The notes under the pieces were generated by a model. That model saw nothing but the letters and a program-made list of their open reading frames with translations, was not told the DNA's origin and ran no database searches. A stretch of DNA of 64,000 bases from Rheinheimera texasensis DSM 17496 (GTDB taxonomy: Bacteria > Pseudomonadota > Gammaproteobacteria > Enterobacterales > Alteromonadaceae): the NCBI RefSeq assembly GCF_000711985.1, contig NZ_JONU01000008.1:434001-498000 (forward strand). Direction: 5' to 3'. This document shows positions 47,637-57,229 of this stretch, one piece after another. Numbering within the stretch: the first letter of the stretch is position 1; the number at the start of each line of letters is the position of its first letter. Made by a program: the position numbers and the translations under genes.

Positions 47637-48142
47637 TGCGGTTACTGAACGACACAGGCTGGCGCTTCTGGTGGATAGCGCTGTTGGTGCTGGTCGCTGA
47701 CCAGCTCAGCAAAATTTGGGTATTGCAAAACTTCGAGCTGGGCGAGTCGATTCAGCTATTGCCGGTGTTTAATTTCACCTATGCGCGTAATTACGGCGCG
47801 GCCTTTTCGTTTTTAGGTGACGCCGGTGGCTGGCAACGCTGGTTGTTTACAGCGATCGCAATTGTGGTCACTTGCGTATTAAGCGTTTGGTTAAGCCGGC
47901 TGCAGCGCTCGCAGCTGAAACTGAGCCTGGCGCTGGTGCTGATTATTGCAGGCGCCATCGGGAATTTAATCGACCGCAGCCTTTATGGTTATGTAGTTGA
48001 TTTTCTTCATGTCTATTACCAGCAGTGGCATTATCCGGTATTTAACATCGCCGATTGTGCCATTACGATTGGTGCCGGTTTACTGATTTGGGACAGTTTT
48101 ACGTCCGATGAAGAACCCGCACAAACGAGGACAAACGGATGA
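47636..48142 (+). CDS. lspA: Lipoprotein signal peptidase (signal peptidase II)
   Basis: Cleaves lipoprotein signal peptides after lipidation. 168 residues, four transmembrane helices. Catalytic Asp pair visible in GNLIDRSLYGYVVDFLHVY and FNIADCAITIG, and NYGAAFSFL is conserved. ATG at 47636 overlaps the ileS stop; the ATGA overlap with fkpB at the end links three genes translationally. Lipoproteins in this window that need it include BamB and MltF. Confidence 0.96.
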   Translation: MRLLNDTGWRFWWIALLVLVADQLSKIWVLQNFELGESIQLLPVFNFTYARNYGAAFSFLGDAGGWQRWLFTAIAIVVTCVLSVWLSRLQRSQLKLSLALVLIIAGAIGNLIDRSLYGYVVDFLHVYYQQWHYPVFNIADCAITIGAGLLIWDSFTSDEEPAQTRTNG

Positions 48143-48567
48143 TTGGGGCAGGCAGTACCGTCATTTTTCATTTTGATATCAAACTAGCCGACGGCAGTGC
48201 CGCGGAAAGTACCCGGGTCCATAACAAGCCGGCGAAGCTGCAGATGGGCGATGGCTCTTTGTCACCAGCTTTTGAAGCGGAATTAACCGGTTTACAGGCC
48301 GGCGACAAAAAAACTTTTACGCTGGCGCCGCAAGACGCTTATGGCATGCCGAACCCGGACAATATTTATTATGTCGACCGTAGTAAATTTTCGCTGGATG
48401 CGCCGGCGCAGGTTGGCATGATCATCGGTTTTGCCATGCCGGATGGTTCCGAGTTGCCGGGGCTGGTGCGCGAAGTGGTCGGTGATTCGGTCACTATCGA
48501 TTTTAATCATCCGCTGGCCGGGCAGACTCTGACCTTTAACGTCGAAATTGTTGAGGTTATCAACTAA
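48139..48567 (+). CDS. fkpB: FKBP-type peptidyl-prolyl isomerase (SlpA-like)
   Basis: 142 residues: FKBP fold with an IF (insert-in-flap) domain, as in SlyD/Fkp[56 protein letters not shown], then [20 protein letters not shown]. Lacks the histidine-rich tail of SlyD, which together with position between lspA and ispH identifies FkpB. Starts within the lspA stop (ATGA). Confidence 0.94.
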   Translation: MIGAGSTVIFHFDIKLADGSAAESTRVHNKPAKLQMGDGSLSPAFEAELTGLQAGDKKTFTLAPQDAYGMPNPDNIYYVDRSKFSLDAPAQVGMIIGFAMPDGSELPGLVREVVGDSVTIDFNHPLAGQTLTFNVEIVEVIN

Positions 48568-48569
48568 TT

Positions 48570-49499
48570 ATGGATATTTTTCTCGCCAATCCACGCGGCT
48601 TTTGTGCCGGTGTCGACCGGGCTATCAGTATCGTCTCACGCGCATTGGAACTGTACGAGCCGCCGATTTATGTGCGTCATGAAGTGGTGCACAACAAGTT
48701 TGTCGTGGACGGCCTGCGTCGCAGCGGTGCGGTGTTTGTTGATGAGCTGGATGAAGTGCCGGATGGCAATATTGTGATTTTCTCGGCCCACGGCGTATCT
48801 CAGGCGGTGCGTGAGAACGCCCGTCAACGCGGCTTAAAAGTGTTTGATGCAACCTGCCCGCTGGTCACTAAAGTGCATATGGAAGTCACCCGCGCCAGCC
48901 GCAAGGGCGTGGAATGTATTCTGATTGGCCACGCCGGTCACCCGGAAGTCGAAGGCACTATGGGCCAATACGATAACCCGGAAGGCGGCATTTATCTGGT
49001 GGAATCGGTAGAAGATGTGGAAAAGCTGCAGGTGAAAAACCCGGCTGAGCTGTGTTTCTCCAGCCAAACCACCTTGTCAGTCGATGATACCGCTGATGTG
49101 ATTGACGCGCTGCGGCAGAAATTCCCCGATATCGAAGGCCCGCGCAAAGACGATATTTGTTACGCCACCCAGAACCGTCAGGACGCCGTGCGTGAACTGG
49201 CCGCTAAAGTGCAGTTGTTGTTGGTGGTTGGTGCGAAAAACTCCAGTAATTCCAACCGGTTGCGTGAATTGGCGGAAAAAATGGGCTGCTGTGCTTATCT
49301 GATTGATACTGCTGCAGATATTCAGCAGGACTGGCTGAAGGATGTTCAGGCAGTCGGCGTGACTGCAGGCGCGTCTGCGCCAGAAGTGCTGGTGAAGCAA
49401 GTGGTAGAGCAGCTGACGGCATGGGGTGGAAAACAAGTCATTGAACACCCGGGCCGGGAAGAACACGTCGTGTTTGCCGTCCCGGCGGAGCTGCGCTGA
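48570..49499 (+). CDS. ispH: 4-hydroxy-3-methylbut-2-enyl diphosphate reductase
   Basis: Last step of the MEP pathway, producing IPP and DMAPP with a [4Fe-4S] cluster. 309 residues. Cluster cysteines in [26 protein letters not shown] and [11 protein letters not shown]; substrate-binding [33 protein letters not shown] and [11 protein letters not shown]. Two bases after fkpB. The pathway partner ispG is at 664-1776. Confidence 0.97.
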   Translation: MDIFLANPRGFCAGVDRAISIVSRALELYEPPIYVRHEVVHNKFVVDGLRRSGAVFVDELDEVPDGNIVIFSAHGVSQAVRENARQRGLKVFDATCPLVTKVHMEVTRASRKGVECILIGHAGHPEVEGTMGQYDNPEGGIYLVESVEDVEKLQVKNPAELCFSSQTTLSVDDTADVIDALRQKFPDIEGPRKDDICYATQNRQDAVRELAAKVQLLLVVGAKNSSNSNRLRELAEKMGCCAYLIDTAADIQQDWLKDVQAVGVTAGASAPEVLVKQVVEQLTAWGGKQVIEHPGREEHVVFAVPAELR

Positions 49500-50609
49500 G
49501 TGAGCCGCCGGCAGCGCGGTGCTTATTCGCAGCGCGTTGCTCAGCTGCAGCGCAATGCTGCTGCACCCCGTATGCCGGTAGAACAATTACTGCCGGAGTT
49601 TTGCCGCAGTGGCACAGTGCTGCGTATCATCATTCTGGCCCAGGCGTTGGCGATATTGCTGGCGCTGGTGCCGGGCGTGACCTCGGAATTCTGGTCGCGG
49701 CTTGGCCTCATGTCTTTATTTGTGCATTGGGTAACGTTGCCGTTACTGGCACTGCTTTGTGTGTTTCAACGATATTGGCGGCAGTTCAGCCCGCCGGCTC
49801 TGGCCTGGTTTTTCCTGCTGTTGCTATTGCTGATCAGTCTGGTTGTTGGCACTTTTGCCCATCAGTTCTTACAAAGCGCGGGCTGGCCGGGCGCCGGTGC
49901 TTATCACAGTTTTTTACTGCAAGTGTTGTTCATGAGTCTGTTGGTTGGCGTCATCGGCATTCAGCTCGGTACTTTGTATGTGCAACAACGGCTACGCCTC
50001 GATGCGCAGGCGCGGGCTGAACTGGATGCATTGCAAGCCAGGATCCGGCCGCACTTTTTGTTTAATAGCCTCAACACTGCTGCGGAGCTGACCCATAGCC
50101 AGCCCGACCTGGCCGAACAGGCTTTGCTGGATTTGGCCAGTTTGTTCCGGGCGGCGCTGCATTCTGATACTGCGGTGACGCTGGAAGAGGATCTGCTGCT
50201 GGCCCGGCGTTATCTGGCGCTGGAACAGCTAAGGCTACAACACCGCTTGCAGCTGGATTGGCAGGTGCCAACGCAGTTACCGCAAATCAAGATCCCTTGT
50301 CTGACATTACAGCCGTTACTGGAAAATGCTGTGCGGCACGGCATTGAAACCCGCTCTGAACCGGGGTTGATCCGGCTGCTGCTGACGTTGGGTAATGACG
50401 CGGTCAGTTTGCAGATTGAGAACCCACGCGGGCAGAATCTGCCCCATTCCGGTGGCAATGGTATTGCGCTCGGCAATATCCGCCGCCGGCTGGAGCTGAT
50501 GTATGGCGATAAAGCCCGGCTTGTGGCGGTGATGAGCGAAGACAGTTATGGTTTAAAACTGACGTTGCCGTTGGCAGAGGAGGGCGTAGATGCGCGTACT
50601 CATCGTTGA
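49500..50609 (+). CDS. algZ: LytS-type sensor histidine kinase, AlgZ/FimS-like
   Basis: 369 residues. Basic N terminus, four hydrophobic helices (about residues 42-170; IIILAQALAILLALVPGV, WFFLLLLLLISLVVGTFA), then a His_kinase domain with LQARIRPHFLFNSLNTAAEL (phosphoacceptor His) and LTLQPLLENAVRHGIETR, GNGIALGNIRRRLELMYG. This is the unorthodox kinase class that pairs with LytTR regulators. Starts with GTG directly after the ispH stop. It overlaps the next gene by 20 bases. In Pseudomonas aeruginosa FimS/AlgR activates the minor-pilin operon, which is exactly what follows here. Confidence 0.85.
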   Translation: MSRRQRGAYSQRVAQLQRNAAAPRMPVEQLLPEFCRSGTVLRIIILAQALAILLALVPGVTSEFWSRLGLMSLFVHWVTLPLLALLCVFQRYWRQFSPPALAWFFLLLLLLISLVVGTFAHQFLQSAGWPGAGAYHSFLLQVLFMSLLVGVIGIQLGTLYVQQRLRLDAQARAELDALQARIRPHFLFNSLNTAAELTHSQPDLAEQALLDLASLFRAALHSDTAVTLEEDLLLARRYLALEQLRLQHRLQLDWQVPTQLPQIKIPCLTLQPLLENAVRHGIETRSEPGLIRLLLTLGNDAVSLQIENPRGQNLPHSGGNGIALGNIRRRLELMYGDKARLVAVMSEDSYGLKLTLPLAEEGVDARTHR

Positions 50610-51306
50610 CGATGAACCCCTGGCCCGCAGTCGGCTGAATCGTTTATTGACGCAGCTTGGTGGTTATCAGGTGGTGGCTGAGGCTGAGAATGGGCAGCAG
50701 GCGCTTCAGCTGTGTAGCGAACTGAACCCGGATTTGGTGTTGCTGGATATTGAAATGCCAGGCGCCGACGGACTCAGTGTGGCGGCAGAACTTGGCAACA
50801 ATCAGCCACCGCCGGCGGTGATTTTTGTCACCGCACACCCGCAACATGCACTGGCTGCTTATCAGGTGGCCCCGGCCGGTTATCTGCTCAAACCCGTCGG
50901 GCTTGAGGCTTTGCAGCAATGCCTGCAACGGTCAGGCGTTAGTACTCGTGTGCATCTGGAAAAACAAAAAGCCAGTGCGCCGCGGCTGAGCTTCCGCATT
51001 GGCCTGGAGCAGCGCAGCATTTTGCTCAGCGAACTGTTTTATTTGCAGGCAGAAGACAAATATGTGCGTCTGGTGTACCAGGGCGGCGAAGCATTGACTG
51101 AAACCAGTCTGAAGCAACTACAGGAAAAATATCCGGACCAACTGCTGCGCATTCATCGTCATACGCTGGTGCTGGTGGAGCGGGTCTGTGGGGTGAGCCG
51201 CGGTGCAGATGGCCAGCATTTGATCCTGTTACGTGATTGTCCGGACCAACCGGAGATCAGCCGGCGTGAACTGGCGCAAGTCAAAGCATTGCTGCAATCC
51301 TCTTAA
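50590..51306 (+). CDS. algR: LytTR-family response regulator, AlgR-like
   Basis: 238 residues: receiver domain ([19 protein letters not shown], phosphoacceptor Asp in PDLVLLDIEMPGADGLSV, VTAHPQHALAAYQ, GYLLKPV) and a C-terminal LytTR DNA-binding domain (LLSELFYLQAEDKYVRLVYQ, LLRIHRHTLVLVERVCGV). Starts inside the kinase gene by 20 bases. AlgR in Pseudomonas binds boxes related to CCGTTCGTC and activates fimU-pilVWXY1Y2E; the same operon starts 125 bases downstream here, with a candidate box in the gap. By inference this pair controls pilus-tip gene expression. Confidence 0.88.
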   Translation: MRVLIVDDEPLARSRLNRLLTQLGGYQVVAEAENGQQALQLCSELNPDLVLLDIEMPGADGLSVAAELGNNQPPPAVIFVTAHPQHALAAYQVAPAGYLLKPVGLEALQQCLQRSGVSTRVHLEKQKASAPRLSFRIGLEQRSILLSELFYLQAEDKYVRLVYQGGEALTETSLKQLQEKYPDQLLRIHRHTLVLVERVCGVSRGADGQHLILLRDCPDQPEISRRELAQVKALLQSS

Positions 51307-51330
51307 CACTCCGTTCTGTGGTTTTTCTCT

Positions 51331-51339
51331 GACTAACGG
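51331..51339 (-). promoter_or_regulatory. AlgR-box-like site before the minor-pilin operon
   Basis: Minus-strand reading CCGTTAGTC, matching 8 of 9 bases of the Pseudomonas AlgR consensus CCGTTCGTC, 93 bases before fimU. A looser CCGTTCTGT occurs at 51311-51319 on the plus strand. Whether this regulator keeps the Pseudomonas specificity is inference. Confidence 0.5.
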
Positions 51340-51431
51340 TACATTTTTCCCGATATACGGTTCGATTTTTTCCGCGGGATGCGGCAATCTTGGCACTATG
51401 TGGTTGCTTTAAGGTTTGGGACAGGATTCAG

Positions 51432-52001
51432 ATGATGAAGTCGTTACGGCTGCAACAAGGGGTAACTCTTATTGAATTGATGGTGGCCCTGGTCGTTCTT
51501 ACCATTGGCATCGTCATCGCTGGCCCCGGGTTTAGTTCTTTCAGCGGCAGCAGTAAGCTTGAATCGCAAAGCCGGGAGATCCAAAACGCTTTGATGTTCG
51601 CCCGCTCTGAAGCGATCCGCCTCAATCAAAATGTGTTGTTTTGTCACAGTACCGACAGTCTGGTCTGTTCCGCGCCGCCATCATCCGGCTGGAAGGGCTG
51701 GTTAGTGATCCCCGCTGCTGCCGCTATCGGCTCCGAAACCGGTCCGGTATTGCGGGCCAACCAGTTTTCCGACAGCGCAATCAAAGTCGGCTCCGGTACA
51801 GTGCTTGCCAGCTCGCAGCACGCGCTGCGCTTTAATTCGCAAGGCCTGATCCGGGTGTTCGGCAATAACACGCCGCTCAGTGACAGCATCAATCTGTGTA
51901 TCGCTGATGCATCTTTAAAGCCGAACCAATATCAGGTGCAGTTTAATTCCGGCGGCCGCCTGCAACAAATCACTTCAGATACCAACGGGAGCTGTCTATG
52001 A
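51432..52001 (+). CDS. fimU: Minor pilin FimU/FimT (GspH family)
   Basis: 189 residues from the ATG at 51432 (AGGA five bases upstream; a second ATG follows immediately). Type III prepilin signal: basic leader, cleavage after Gly in QQGVTLIELMVALVVLTIGI, Glu at +5, then the GspH/FimT fold with ALMFARSEAIRLNQNVLFC and C-terminal LRFNSQGLIRVFG and cysteines. FimU is part of the minor-pilin complex that primes type IV pilus assembly. First gene of the operon following algZ-algR; overlaps pilV by four bases (ATGA). Confidence 0.9.
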   Translation: MMKSLRLQQGVTLIELMVALVVLTIGIVIAGPGFSSFSGSSKLESQSREIQNALMFARSEAIRLNQNVLFCHSTDSLVCSAPPSSGWKGWLVIPAAAAIGSETGPVLRANQFSDSAIKVGSGTVLASSQHALRFNSQGLIRVFGNNTPLSDSINLCIADASLKPNQYQVQFNSGGRLQQITSDTNGSCL

Positions 52002-52444
52002 ATACTTTGCATAGTCAGCGCGGTATTTCGTTGCTCGAAACGCTGATCGCAGTGCTGGTCCTGGCGATAGGCCTGTTAGGTGTGGCCGGTTTACAGACCA
52101 CCAATTTAAAAAACAGTCAAAGTGCGCATCAGCGCACTATGGCGGTGATGCTGACCGGCAGTATGGCTGAACGGATCCGCGCTAACAATGCCATTGCGGC
52201 AACCGGAGCTTTTGCGCTGGCGAAAACCTGTAGCAGCATCAGTGCTACCGGTTCAATTCAGAATGTAGAACGTGGTCAGTGGATCGCAGAAATTTTGCTC
52301 GCCTTCGGTACTGCCGGCACCAGCTGCGGGGAAGTCAGTTATGATGCGGCCAATCGCATTTACACCATCACGGTGAGCTGGGATGACTCACGGGCGTTGG
52401 GCGGTTTAAGCACTATGAGTCTGCGCCAGCAGGTAAGGATTTAA
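51998..52444 (+). CDS. pilV: Minor pilin PilV
   Basis: 148 residues. Prepilin signal QRGISLLETLIAVLVLAIGL (Gly cleavage, Glu at +5), DUF4443-like PilV pattern with NLKNSQSAHQRTMAVMLTGS and MAERIRANNA, and a C-terminal IYTITVSWDDSR typical of PilV/GspI. Translationally coupled on both sides: ATGA overlap with fimU and a one-base TAATG overlap with pilW. Confidence 0.9.
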   Translation: MNTLHSQRGISLLETLIAVLVLAIGLLGVAGLQTTNLKNSQSAHQRTMAVMLTGSMAERIRANNAIAATGAFALAKTCSSISATGSIQNVERGQWIAEILLAFGTAGTSCGEVSYDAANRIYTITVSWDDSRALGGLSTMSLRQQVRI

Positions 52445-53403
52445 TGATGCGGATGCAGAAACCTCAGAAACAACAGGGCTTTACTCTGACCGAACTGATG
52501 ATAGCGCTGGTACTGGGCAGTTTTCTGGTGGCCGGTGTAGTTGGCGTCTATGTATCAAATATTCGCACCGGACAAGTACAGCAACGCTTAATGTCGTCGC
52601 AGCAAGCCAGTCAAATTGGCTTTCAGTTATTAAGCCGGGACGCGATGCACGCCGGCTTTTCCGGTTGCGCCAATATGATCCAACAACGGGTGGTCAACGT
52701 GTTAAATCCGCCATTGGCCTGGTGGGCGATTTGGACCGCAGGTATCCGTGGTCACGAGCAGGGCGCTGTACCGCAATTTGCCGGGGCCGGCATCCTGCCG
52801 CTCGCGGGGGCGGATGGCGTGCAGCTGATGTATGGCCGCGGCACCAGCGCGTCGATTGTCTCGCACAATGTGGTGGGTAATCCGCCGATGGTGATCAATC
52901 AAAATGTCGCGGGCATAGTCGCGAACGACATCGTGATGGCCTGCGATTCAAAAATGGCGGTGATTTTTCAGGTCACTGCAATTGCCGGCAATAACATCAG
53001 CCATGCGGTTGGGGCGGGCGCGCCAGGTAATGCCTCGCTGAATTTTGGTTTTGGTGCCAATGGCGCGAATTTCCCGCAGAGTTTGTCGTCTGATGCCGGC
53101 ACTGTGATGCCGCTGGAAACAGTTGGCTGGTTTGTTGGTACGAACAGCGATGGCAATTCATTGTACCGGGTTGCACTTGTAGCCGGACAAATGCGCACCG
53201 AGGAGATCCTGCCCGGCGTCGATAATCTGCAGATCCAGTATTTGTCCCGTGGCGCAGCCAACTATGTCAATGCTAATGCAGTGGCAGATTGGGAGCAGGT
53301 CGTGGCGCTGCGCGCGACGCTGACCCTGACCAACGATGCCAAAATGCCGGTGGCTGCCGGGCTTCGGACTTTCACTCAGGTTATTAACCTGCGCAATCAC
53401 TGA
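52444..53403 (+). CDS. pilW: Minor pilin PilW
   Basis: 319 residues. Prepilin signal QQGFTLTELMIALVLGSFLV with Glu at +5 and a second in-frame ATG at the start; then RLMSSQQASQIGFQLLSRDA and AGFSGCANM, and a beta-rich C-terminal domain with DNLQIQYLSRG and LRATLTLTNDAK. PilW is the GspJ-like member of the V-W-X core complex. Follows pilV with a one-base overlap and precedes pilX by ten bases. Confidence 0.9.
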   Translation: MMRMQKPQKQQGFTLTELMIALVLGSFLVAGVVGVYVSNIRTGQVQQRLMSSQQASQIGFQLLSRDAMHAGFSGCANMIQQRVVNVLNPPLAWWAIWTAGIRGHEQGAVPQFAGAGILPLAGADGVQLMYGRGTSASIVSHNVVGNPPMVINQNVAGIVANDIVMACDSKMAVIFQVTAIAGNNISHAVGAGAPGNASLNFGFGANGANFPQSLSSDAGTVMPLETVGWFVGTNSDGNSLYRVALVAGQMRTEEILPGVDNLQIQYLSRGAANYVNANAVADWEQVVALRATLTLTNDAKMPVAAGLRTFTQVINLRNH

Positions 53404-53413
53404 GGCCAGCACT

Positions 53414-53908
53414 ATGCAGCAGAATCAACAACGCGGAATCGCCTTAGTCCTGAGTTTACTGATGCTGGTGGCTATCACCCTGCTGGCAGTCAGCGCCATG
53501 CGTGGCACCACTTTGCAGGAAAAGATGGCATCCAATCTGAACGACCGCGAAGTGGCGAAGCAAGTGGCTGACGCCACATTACGTCAGGTCAGTACTTTAT
53601 TACCGCCTGCAGCCGGCAGCGCATGGTTCAGTGCGCCTATCCCGGTGCCGGTGCAGGGGACTGCCGACCGCTGGAACAATCCTCTGGTTTGGGCCAACGC
53701 CGGCACGGTTGCTGTGGTGGTAAACGGTGTCAGCTATAGCGGCCAGTTTTTGGTCGAAAATATGGGATTCTGGACCAGCCGGCAGGACCCGACCTGTAAA
53801 CCGAAAGAAAATCCATTGTGTGAACGTCAGACCTACCGTATCACAGTGCGCAACCAGCCAGTAAATGGCCGGGCCGCAGTCGTGGTGCAGGTGGTCTGGC
53901 GGATTTAA
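53414..53908 (+). CDS. pilX: Minor pilin PilX
   Basis: 164 residues from the ATG at 53414, giving the expected short leader before the cleavage site in QRGIALVLSLLMLVAITLLA. There is no Glu at +5 (Leu instead), as is normal for PilX/GspK-type tip subunits. NLNDREVAKQVADATLRQV is the conserved helical region. C-terminal RQTYRITVRNQPVNGRAAV and Cys residues follow. Sits between pilW and pilY1. Confidence 0.88.
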   Translation: MQQNQQRGIALVLSLLMLVAITLLAVSAMRGTTLQEKMASNLNDREVAKQVADATLRQVSTLLPPAAGSAWFSAPIPVPVQGTADRWNNPLVWANAGTVAVVVNGVSYSGQFLVENMGFWTSRQDPTCKPKENPLCERQTYRITVRNQPVNGRAAVVVQVVWRI

Positions 53909-53943
53909 CTGCACGTCAACATGTCCTAGTCGACAGGAGAAGG

Positions 53944-56900
53944 ATGATGGCAAAGAAAACTTGGCATTGGCAATCGGCCCTTTGTGGTGCTTTGCTGGCC
54001 AGCGGAACTGTCCAGGCCGCTATCGATATCGCCTCTGCACCGCTGGAAACAGGCTCGACAGTGGACCCGAATATTTTCTTCGTGATTGATGATTCGGGGT
54101 CGATGTTGCAGGGCATGATGCCTGAGAATTTGGAAGACAATGCCAGTGTCAACGATTCTTGCTCAAAAAAAACTTATGCCGGCCTCAGCATGTGTTACTA
54201 CGATATGACGGGTCGTGAGTATCTGGCCTCTCCGCATCTGAATAAACTGTATTACAACCCAGATGTGACTTATCCGGTGCCGACCAAAGCGGATGGAACC
54301 ACCTTTGGACCTGCCTCTTTTACAGCGGCAAAAATCGATGGATACGTCAGTACTTCCGCATCAGTCAATTTGAGTAGTGAATATCGGGCAATTATGGCTG
54401 CAGGCAGTATAGGCACAGGTGCCAAGACCGTTTTTGCAGTGAGCCCGGATGGGGTAGCGGGGCCGGCTTTTTTTTACAAATATACGGTTGGTTGCATAAA
54501 TAGCGTTTACAGTGACTCCTGCTATAACATTGAATATCTCAATACCACTGCGAAACAACAAAATTTTGCCAATTGGTTCTCGTATCATCGTACCCGTTTG
54601 TTGGCTGCGAAATCAGGCATTGGTAGCGCCTTCCACCAGCAAGGCACTGCGATGCGGGTTGGTTATGGTTCTATTAACGAGATGTCGTCTAGGGTCGGCG
54701 TCAAACAGTTCAGTGGTACTAACAGAACTGCATTTTTTAACTGGTTGTATACCTTGCCGCCAGATTCTGGCGGGACGCCGCTACGCAGCGCATTAATCAG
54801 CGCCGGTAACTATTACAGAACTGAGGAGCCATGGCGGGTTGATCCGGCAAATTCCTCATCGGCGCTGCTGGAATGCCGTCAGAGCTTTACCATCCTGATG
54901 ACCGATGGTTATTACAATGACAGTGCCCAGGGTGGTGAACACGACAACAGTGCCGGTACGACCATCACCGGGCCAAAAGGTAAAACTTATACCTACGCGC
55001 CGCAGAGTCCATTTGCATTCAATACCAAAGACACTTTGGCTGATATCGCGATGAACTATTGGAAAAATGATGCCGATGCCAGCTGGTCTGCTTCGAAAAA
55101 AATGGAAAATACCGTGCCAACTTCGGCCGCTAATCCGGCATTCTGGCAACATATGGTCACTTTTGGCGTTGGTTTTGGCGTGCAGGGCTCAATCAATCCG
55201 ACAACCGCTTTTAATGCCATCAGTAGCGGTGCCACCATTAACTGGCCGAGCACCAGCACAGATCCGGGCAAAATCGATGACTTATTACATGCTTCGGTAA
55301 ATGGTCGCGGTGGCTTTTTCGCAGCAAGCGATCCGGTGGCATTTTCGCAGGGTTTAGCGGACACCCTGAGCGCTATTGCTGAACGGATTGGGACCTCCTC
55401 GAATATTGCAGCGACGGCCATTAACTCGCTGCAATCAGAGTCAAATCTGTATCAGGCGCGTTATGTTGCCGGCGAATGGAGCGGCGACCTGTGGGCTTAC
55501 GATACCGATGACACCACTACACCTATCTGGAAAGCCAGTGATGTGTTGCCGGAGCATGCCAGCAGAAAAATAATGTATGGTGCTGATTCTGGCGCGGCAA
55601 AAAACTTTAACTGGAGCAATTTATCAACAGCGGAAAAAACAGCACTGAGTAATGTCAGCACAGTACTGGATTATATTCGCGGCGACACCACGCTGGAAAA
55701 ACGCAATCCGGGGGGGATTTACCGTAATCGTGGAAAAATCCTCGGCGATTTGGTGAACTCTTCGCCAGAACTGGTGGAAGCGCCTTATGACCTGAGTTAT
55801 CACAGATACAACTGGACTGGCGCTTCTTCTTACCGCAGTTTTATTGAAGGACCGGCGAAATCACGCACGCCTATGCTGTATGTTGGTTCAAACGACGGTA
55901 TGTTGCATGGATTTAATGCGAACACCGGGGTTGAGGTTTTTGCATATATTCCAAAAGCGGTGATGGCACCATTGCCATCGGATACCGTTAATGTGCTGAA
56001 AAAGTACTCAGAGCCTAATTACAGCCATAAGTTTTCAGTCGATGGCTCTCCGATTGTTGCAGATGTTTATGTCGGCAGCATGGGCTGGAGAAGTTTGTTA
56101 ATCGGTTCGCAGGGACGTGGTGGCAATAGCCTGTTTGTGATTGATGTCACAGAACCCGACAGTGTCACGCCTGGCAATATTATGTGGGACAAATCATTCA
56201 GTGAGTTGGGTGCATATCTTGGCACGCCACAAGTGACAAGAACTGAGTCTGGGCAATGGGTGATTGTTGCTGGTTATGGCTATAACAACTCGACCGACCA
56301 ATCCGGTTTGCTGGTGATTGATCTGTTGTCAGGTAATATTGTGAAGCAACTGGCGACTGGTAAAGGCTCATCCAGCGATCCAAATGGTATGGCTGAGGTC
56401 AATTTGCTGGATGTTGATGCGGACGGAAATACGGATTGGGTTTATGGCGGCGACATGCATGGTTATGTATGGAAGTTTGATCTTTCATCATCATCCAGCT
56501 CTGCATGGAATATAGCCTATAGCGGCCAACCGCTGTTTCAGGCCAAAAATGGCAGTGGCACCCGGCAGATGATCACTGGCGGGGTCCTGTCCAGCGTTGA
56601 GCCAACGACCGGAAAAGTCTGGTTGTTCTTTGGTACCGGCCGTTATCTGAACGTGAACGACCCCAGCAATAATGACCAGCAGACCTGGTATGGTCTGATC
56701 GACGGTGCGACTATCAGTGGCCGCACTGAGCTGGACAGCCGGACTATGACCAATGTCGGCGATCAGCGGGTGGTGACTGAAGTGAGCAGTTTGACACCCG
56801 GCAAAAAAGGCTGGTACATGGATTTGATCGACACCCGCGAACGGATTGTTGATATGCCGCTGATGGTCGGTCCGGAACTGGTGATGAACACGACGATCCC

Positions 56901-57219
56901 GGATACTAACGTCTGTAACCCCAGCGGTTCCGGTTATCTGATGGTCGTGTCACCTTACACCGGTGGCCGGCTGAAAAAGACCTTTTTTGATATTGATGAC
57001 AACAATGAATTTGATGAAGACGATAAAGTCAGCGTGGCCGGTAACCCGACTGTGGTCAGTGGTATCAAAGTCAGCAGTCTGAACTCGGTGACCCGTCTGG
57101 CAAAGGTTGGTGAGCTGATCAAGAGCTTTAATAACTGTGAAGGCGGTTGTATTGAATCAAGGGCTATAGATCCGACGCGCAATGTCGGCATGCAGTCCTG
57201 GCGTGAACTGACGAATTAA
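53944..57219 (+). CDS. pilY1: Type IV pilus tip adhesin/assembly factor PilY1
   Basis: 1091 residues from the ATG at 53944 (a second ATG follows; GGAGAAGG upstream). Signal peptide (QSALCGALLASGTVQAA). N-terminal von Willebrand A-like part with MIDAS DDSGSML (Asp49, Ser51, Ser53), a Cys-rich variable region, then the C-terminal beta-propeller (from about 630: YVGSNDGMLHGFNANTG, GGNSLFVIDVTEP) with a calcium site LDVDADGNTDWVYGGD (about 823-838) and GWYMDLID. Known homologues sit at the pilus tip, and calcium binding controls extension and retraction. Base composition dips to AT-rich in 54340-54720, suggesting a variable adhesive region. Confidence 0.93.
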   Translation: MMAKKTWHWQSALCGALLASGTVQAAIDIASAPLETGSTVDPNIFFVIDDSGSMLQGMMPENLEDNASVNDSCSKKTYAGLSMCYYDMTGREYLASPHLNKLYYNPDVTYPVPTKADGTTFGPASFTAAKIDGYVSTSASVNLSSEYRAIMAAGSIGTGAKTVFAVSPDGVAGPAFFYKYTVGCINSVYSDSCYNIEYLNTTAKQQNFANWFSYHRTRLLAAKSGIGSAFHQQGTAMRVGYGSINEMSSRVGVKQFSGTNRTAFFNWLYTLPPDSGGTPLRSALISAGNYYRTEEPWRVDPANSSSALLECRQSFTILMTDGYYNDSAQGGEHDNSAGTTITGPKGKTYTYAPQSPFAFNTKDTLADIAMNYWKNDADASWSASKKMENTVPTSAANPAFWQHMVTFGVGFGVQGSINPTTAFNAISSGATINWPSTSTDPGKIDDLLHASVNGRGGFFAASDPVAFSQGLADTLSAIAERIGTSSNIAATAINSLQSESNLYQARYVAGEWSGDLWAYDTDDTTTPIWKASDVLPEHASRKIMYGADSGAAKNFNWSNLSTAEKTALSNVSTVLDYIRGDTTLEKRNPGGIYRNRGKILGDLVNSSPELVEAPYDLSYHRYNWTGASSYRSFIEGPAKSRTPMLYVGSNDGMLHGFNANTGVEVFAYIPKAVMAPLPSDTVNVLKKYSEPNYSHKFSVDGSPIVADVYVGSMGWRSLLIGSQGRGGNSLFVIDVTEPDSVTPGNIMWDKSFSELGAYLGTPQVTRTESGQWVIVAGYGYNNSTDQSGLLVIDLLSGNIVKQLATGKGSSSDPNGMAEVNLLDVDADGNTDWVYGGDMHGYVWKFDLSSSSSSAWNIAYSGQPLFQAKNGSGTRQMITGGVLSSVEPTTGKVWLFFGTGRYLNVNDPSNNDQQTWYGLIDGATISGRTELDSRTMTNVGDQRVVTEVSSLTPGKKGWYMDLIDTRERIVDMPLMVGPELVMNTTIPDTNVCNPSGSGYLMVVSPYTGGRLKKTFFDIDDNNEFDEDDKVSVAGNPTVVSGIKVSSLNSVTRLAKVGELIKSFNNCEGGCIESRAIDPTRNVGMQSWRELTN

Positions 57220-57229
57220 CAGGTGAAAT

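Noticed and set aside
51390-51408. TGGCAC...TTGC pattern before fimU resembling a sigma-54 promoter
   Set aside because: The GG and GC dinucleotides are 14 bases apart, not the 12 required in TGGCACGN4TTGC, so it does not fit a functional -24/-12 promoter.
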